Positions 29,639-29,862 of a DNA stretch of 29,862 bases are shown here, piece by piece. This stretch comes from Thermoanaerobacterales bacterium. Lineage in GTDB: Bacteria; Actinomycetota; Acidimicrobiia; Acidimicrobiales; JACDCH01. The notes below the pieces were generated by a model. It did no database searches, was not told where the DNA came from, and saw only the letters and a list, made by a program, of their open reading frames with translations. The translations under genes were made by a program, and so were the position numbers. How positions within the stretch are numbered: position 1 is the stretch's first letter; the number at the start of each line of letters is the position of its first letter. The stretch is from NCBI GenBank assembly GCA_017577565.1, contig PKRH01000031.1, forward strand, positions 1-29,862. The letters are read 5' to 3'.

Positions 29639-29862
29639 GCACCCGGCCCCGCCTCCGGGACGCCACGGCGGTCCCCGCGGCCGGGGCCACCACCCCGGAC
29701 GGCGAGCGGCCCCGTCCCCGATGGGCGCTGCTGCTCGGGGTCGCCGCCGTCGCCCTCGCCCTCGACCAGGCCACGAAGGCGTGGGCCGTCGCCGCCCTGG
29801 GTGACGGCCACGTCGTCGAGCTGGTCGGCTCCCTGCGCCTCCGCTACGTCGCCAACCACGGC
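29635..29862 (+). CDS. lspA: Lipoprotein signal peptidase (5' part, runs off the window)
   Basis: LspA is the membrane aspartyl protease that removes the signal peptide from prolipoproteins. The 76 residues in view have a polar N-terminus (1-29), the first membrane helix (about 30-46) and the typical LALDQATKAWA motif followed by LRLRYVANHG, the start of the conserved N-x-G-A-A-F/W region. The catalytic aspartates would be in the missing part. GTG at 29635 overlaps the stop of the zinc-finger gene. Confidence 0.9.
   Translation, partial: MSTRPRLRDATAVPAAGATTPDGERPRPRWALLLGVAAVALALDQATKAWAVAALGDGHVVELVGSLRLRYVANHG

Overview
The window is 29.9 kb of very GC-rich DNA that carries the cell-wall and cell-division (dcw) cluster of a high-GC actinobacterium. 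The DUF3040 gene, mraZ, sepF, the yggT-divIVA pair, the DNPR motif of MurE (diaminopimelate type) and the series of leaderless promoters (TAnnnT 7-9 nt before the start codon) all point to Actinomycetota. The compact layout and the style of FtsI, FtsZ and DivIVA suggest class Acidimicrobiia, but this is inference from memory, not a database match. All genes look intact; there is no sign of insertion sequences, prophage, CRISPR or tRNA/rRNA genes.

Layout. Positions 1-2864 hold a small membrane protein (minus strand), a Nudix hydrolase followed 2 bp later by DNA polymerase IV (dinB), and a DUF3040 membrane protein. Positions 2868-7382, minus strand, hold a three-gene operon, moxR (AAA+ ATPase), DUF58 protein, transglutaminase-like membrane protein, which meets the DUF3040 gene tail to tail. 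Positions 7479-10029, plus strand, hold a ROK-family sugar kinase, a conserved short protein of unknown function, an HNH nuclease and a lipoate/biotin ligase-like protein.

The dcw cluster runs from 10165 to 25788: mraZ, rsmH, ftsL, ftsI, murE, mraY, ftsW, murG, murC, ftsQ, ftsZ, yggS, sepF, yggT, divIVA. Many junctions overlap by 1-8 nt (GTGA or ATGA), so translation is probably coupled from mraZ to mraY and again from ftsW to murC. The genes make the lipid II precursor (murE, mraY, murG, murC), flip or polymerise and cross-link it (ftsW, ftsI), and build and anchor the division ring (ftsZ, sepF, ftsQ, ftsL, divIVA). murF, murD and murB are missing from their usual places. The window ends with a minus-strand ileS, whose class I HIGH motif reads GLHH, and on the plus strand a DksA/TraR-type zinc-finger protein and the beginning of lspA.

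The most notable signals are the swapped HIGH motif of the IleRS, a perfect 18-bp inverted repeat with a competing 12-bp hairpin between murC and ftsQ, direct repeats, a hairpin and a promoter ahead of ftsZ, a probable MraZ operator inside the mraZ promoter, an arginine-rich cytoplasmic extension of FtsI, and the missing mur ligases. I did not find a wholly new multi-gene system.
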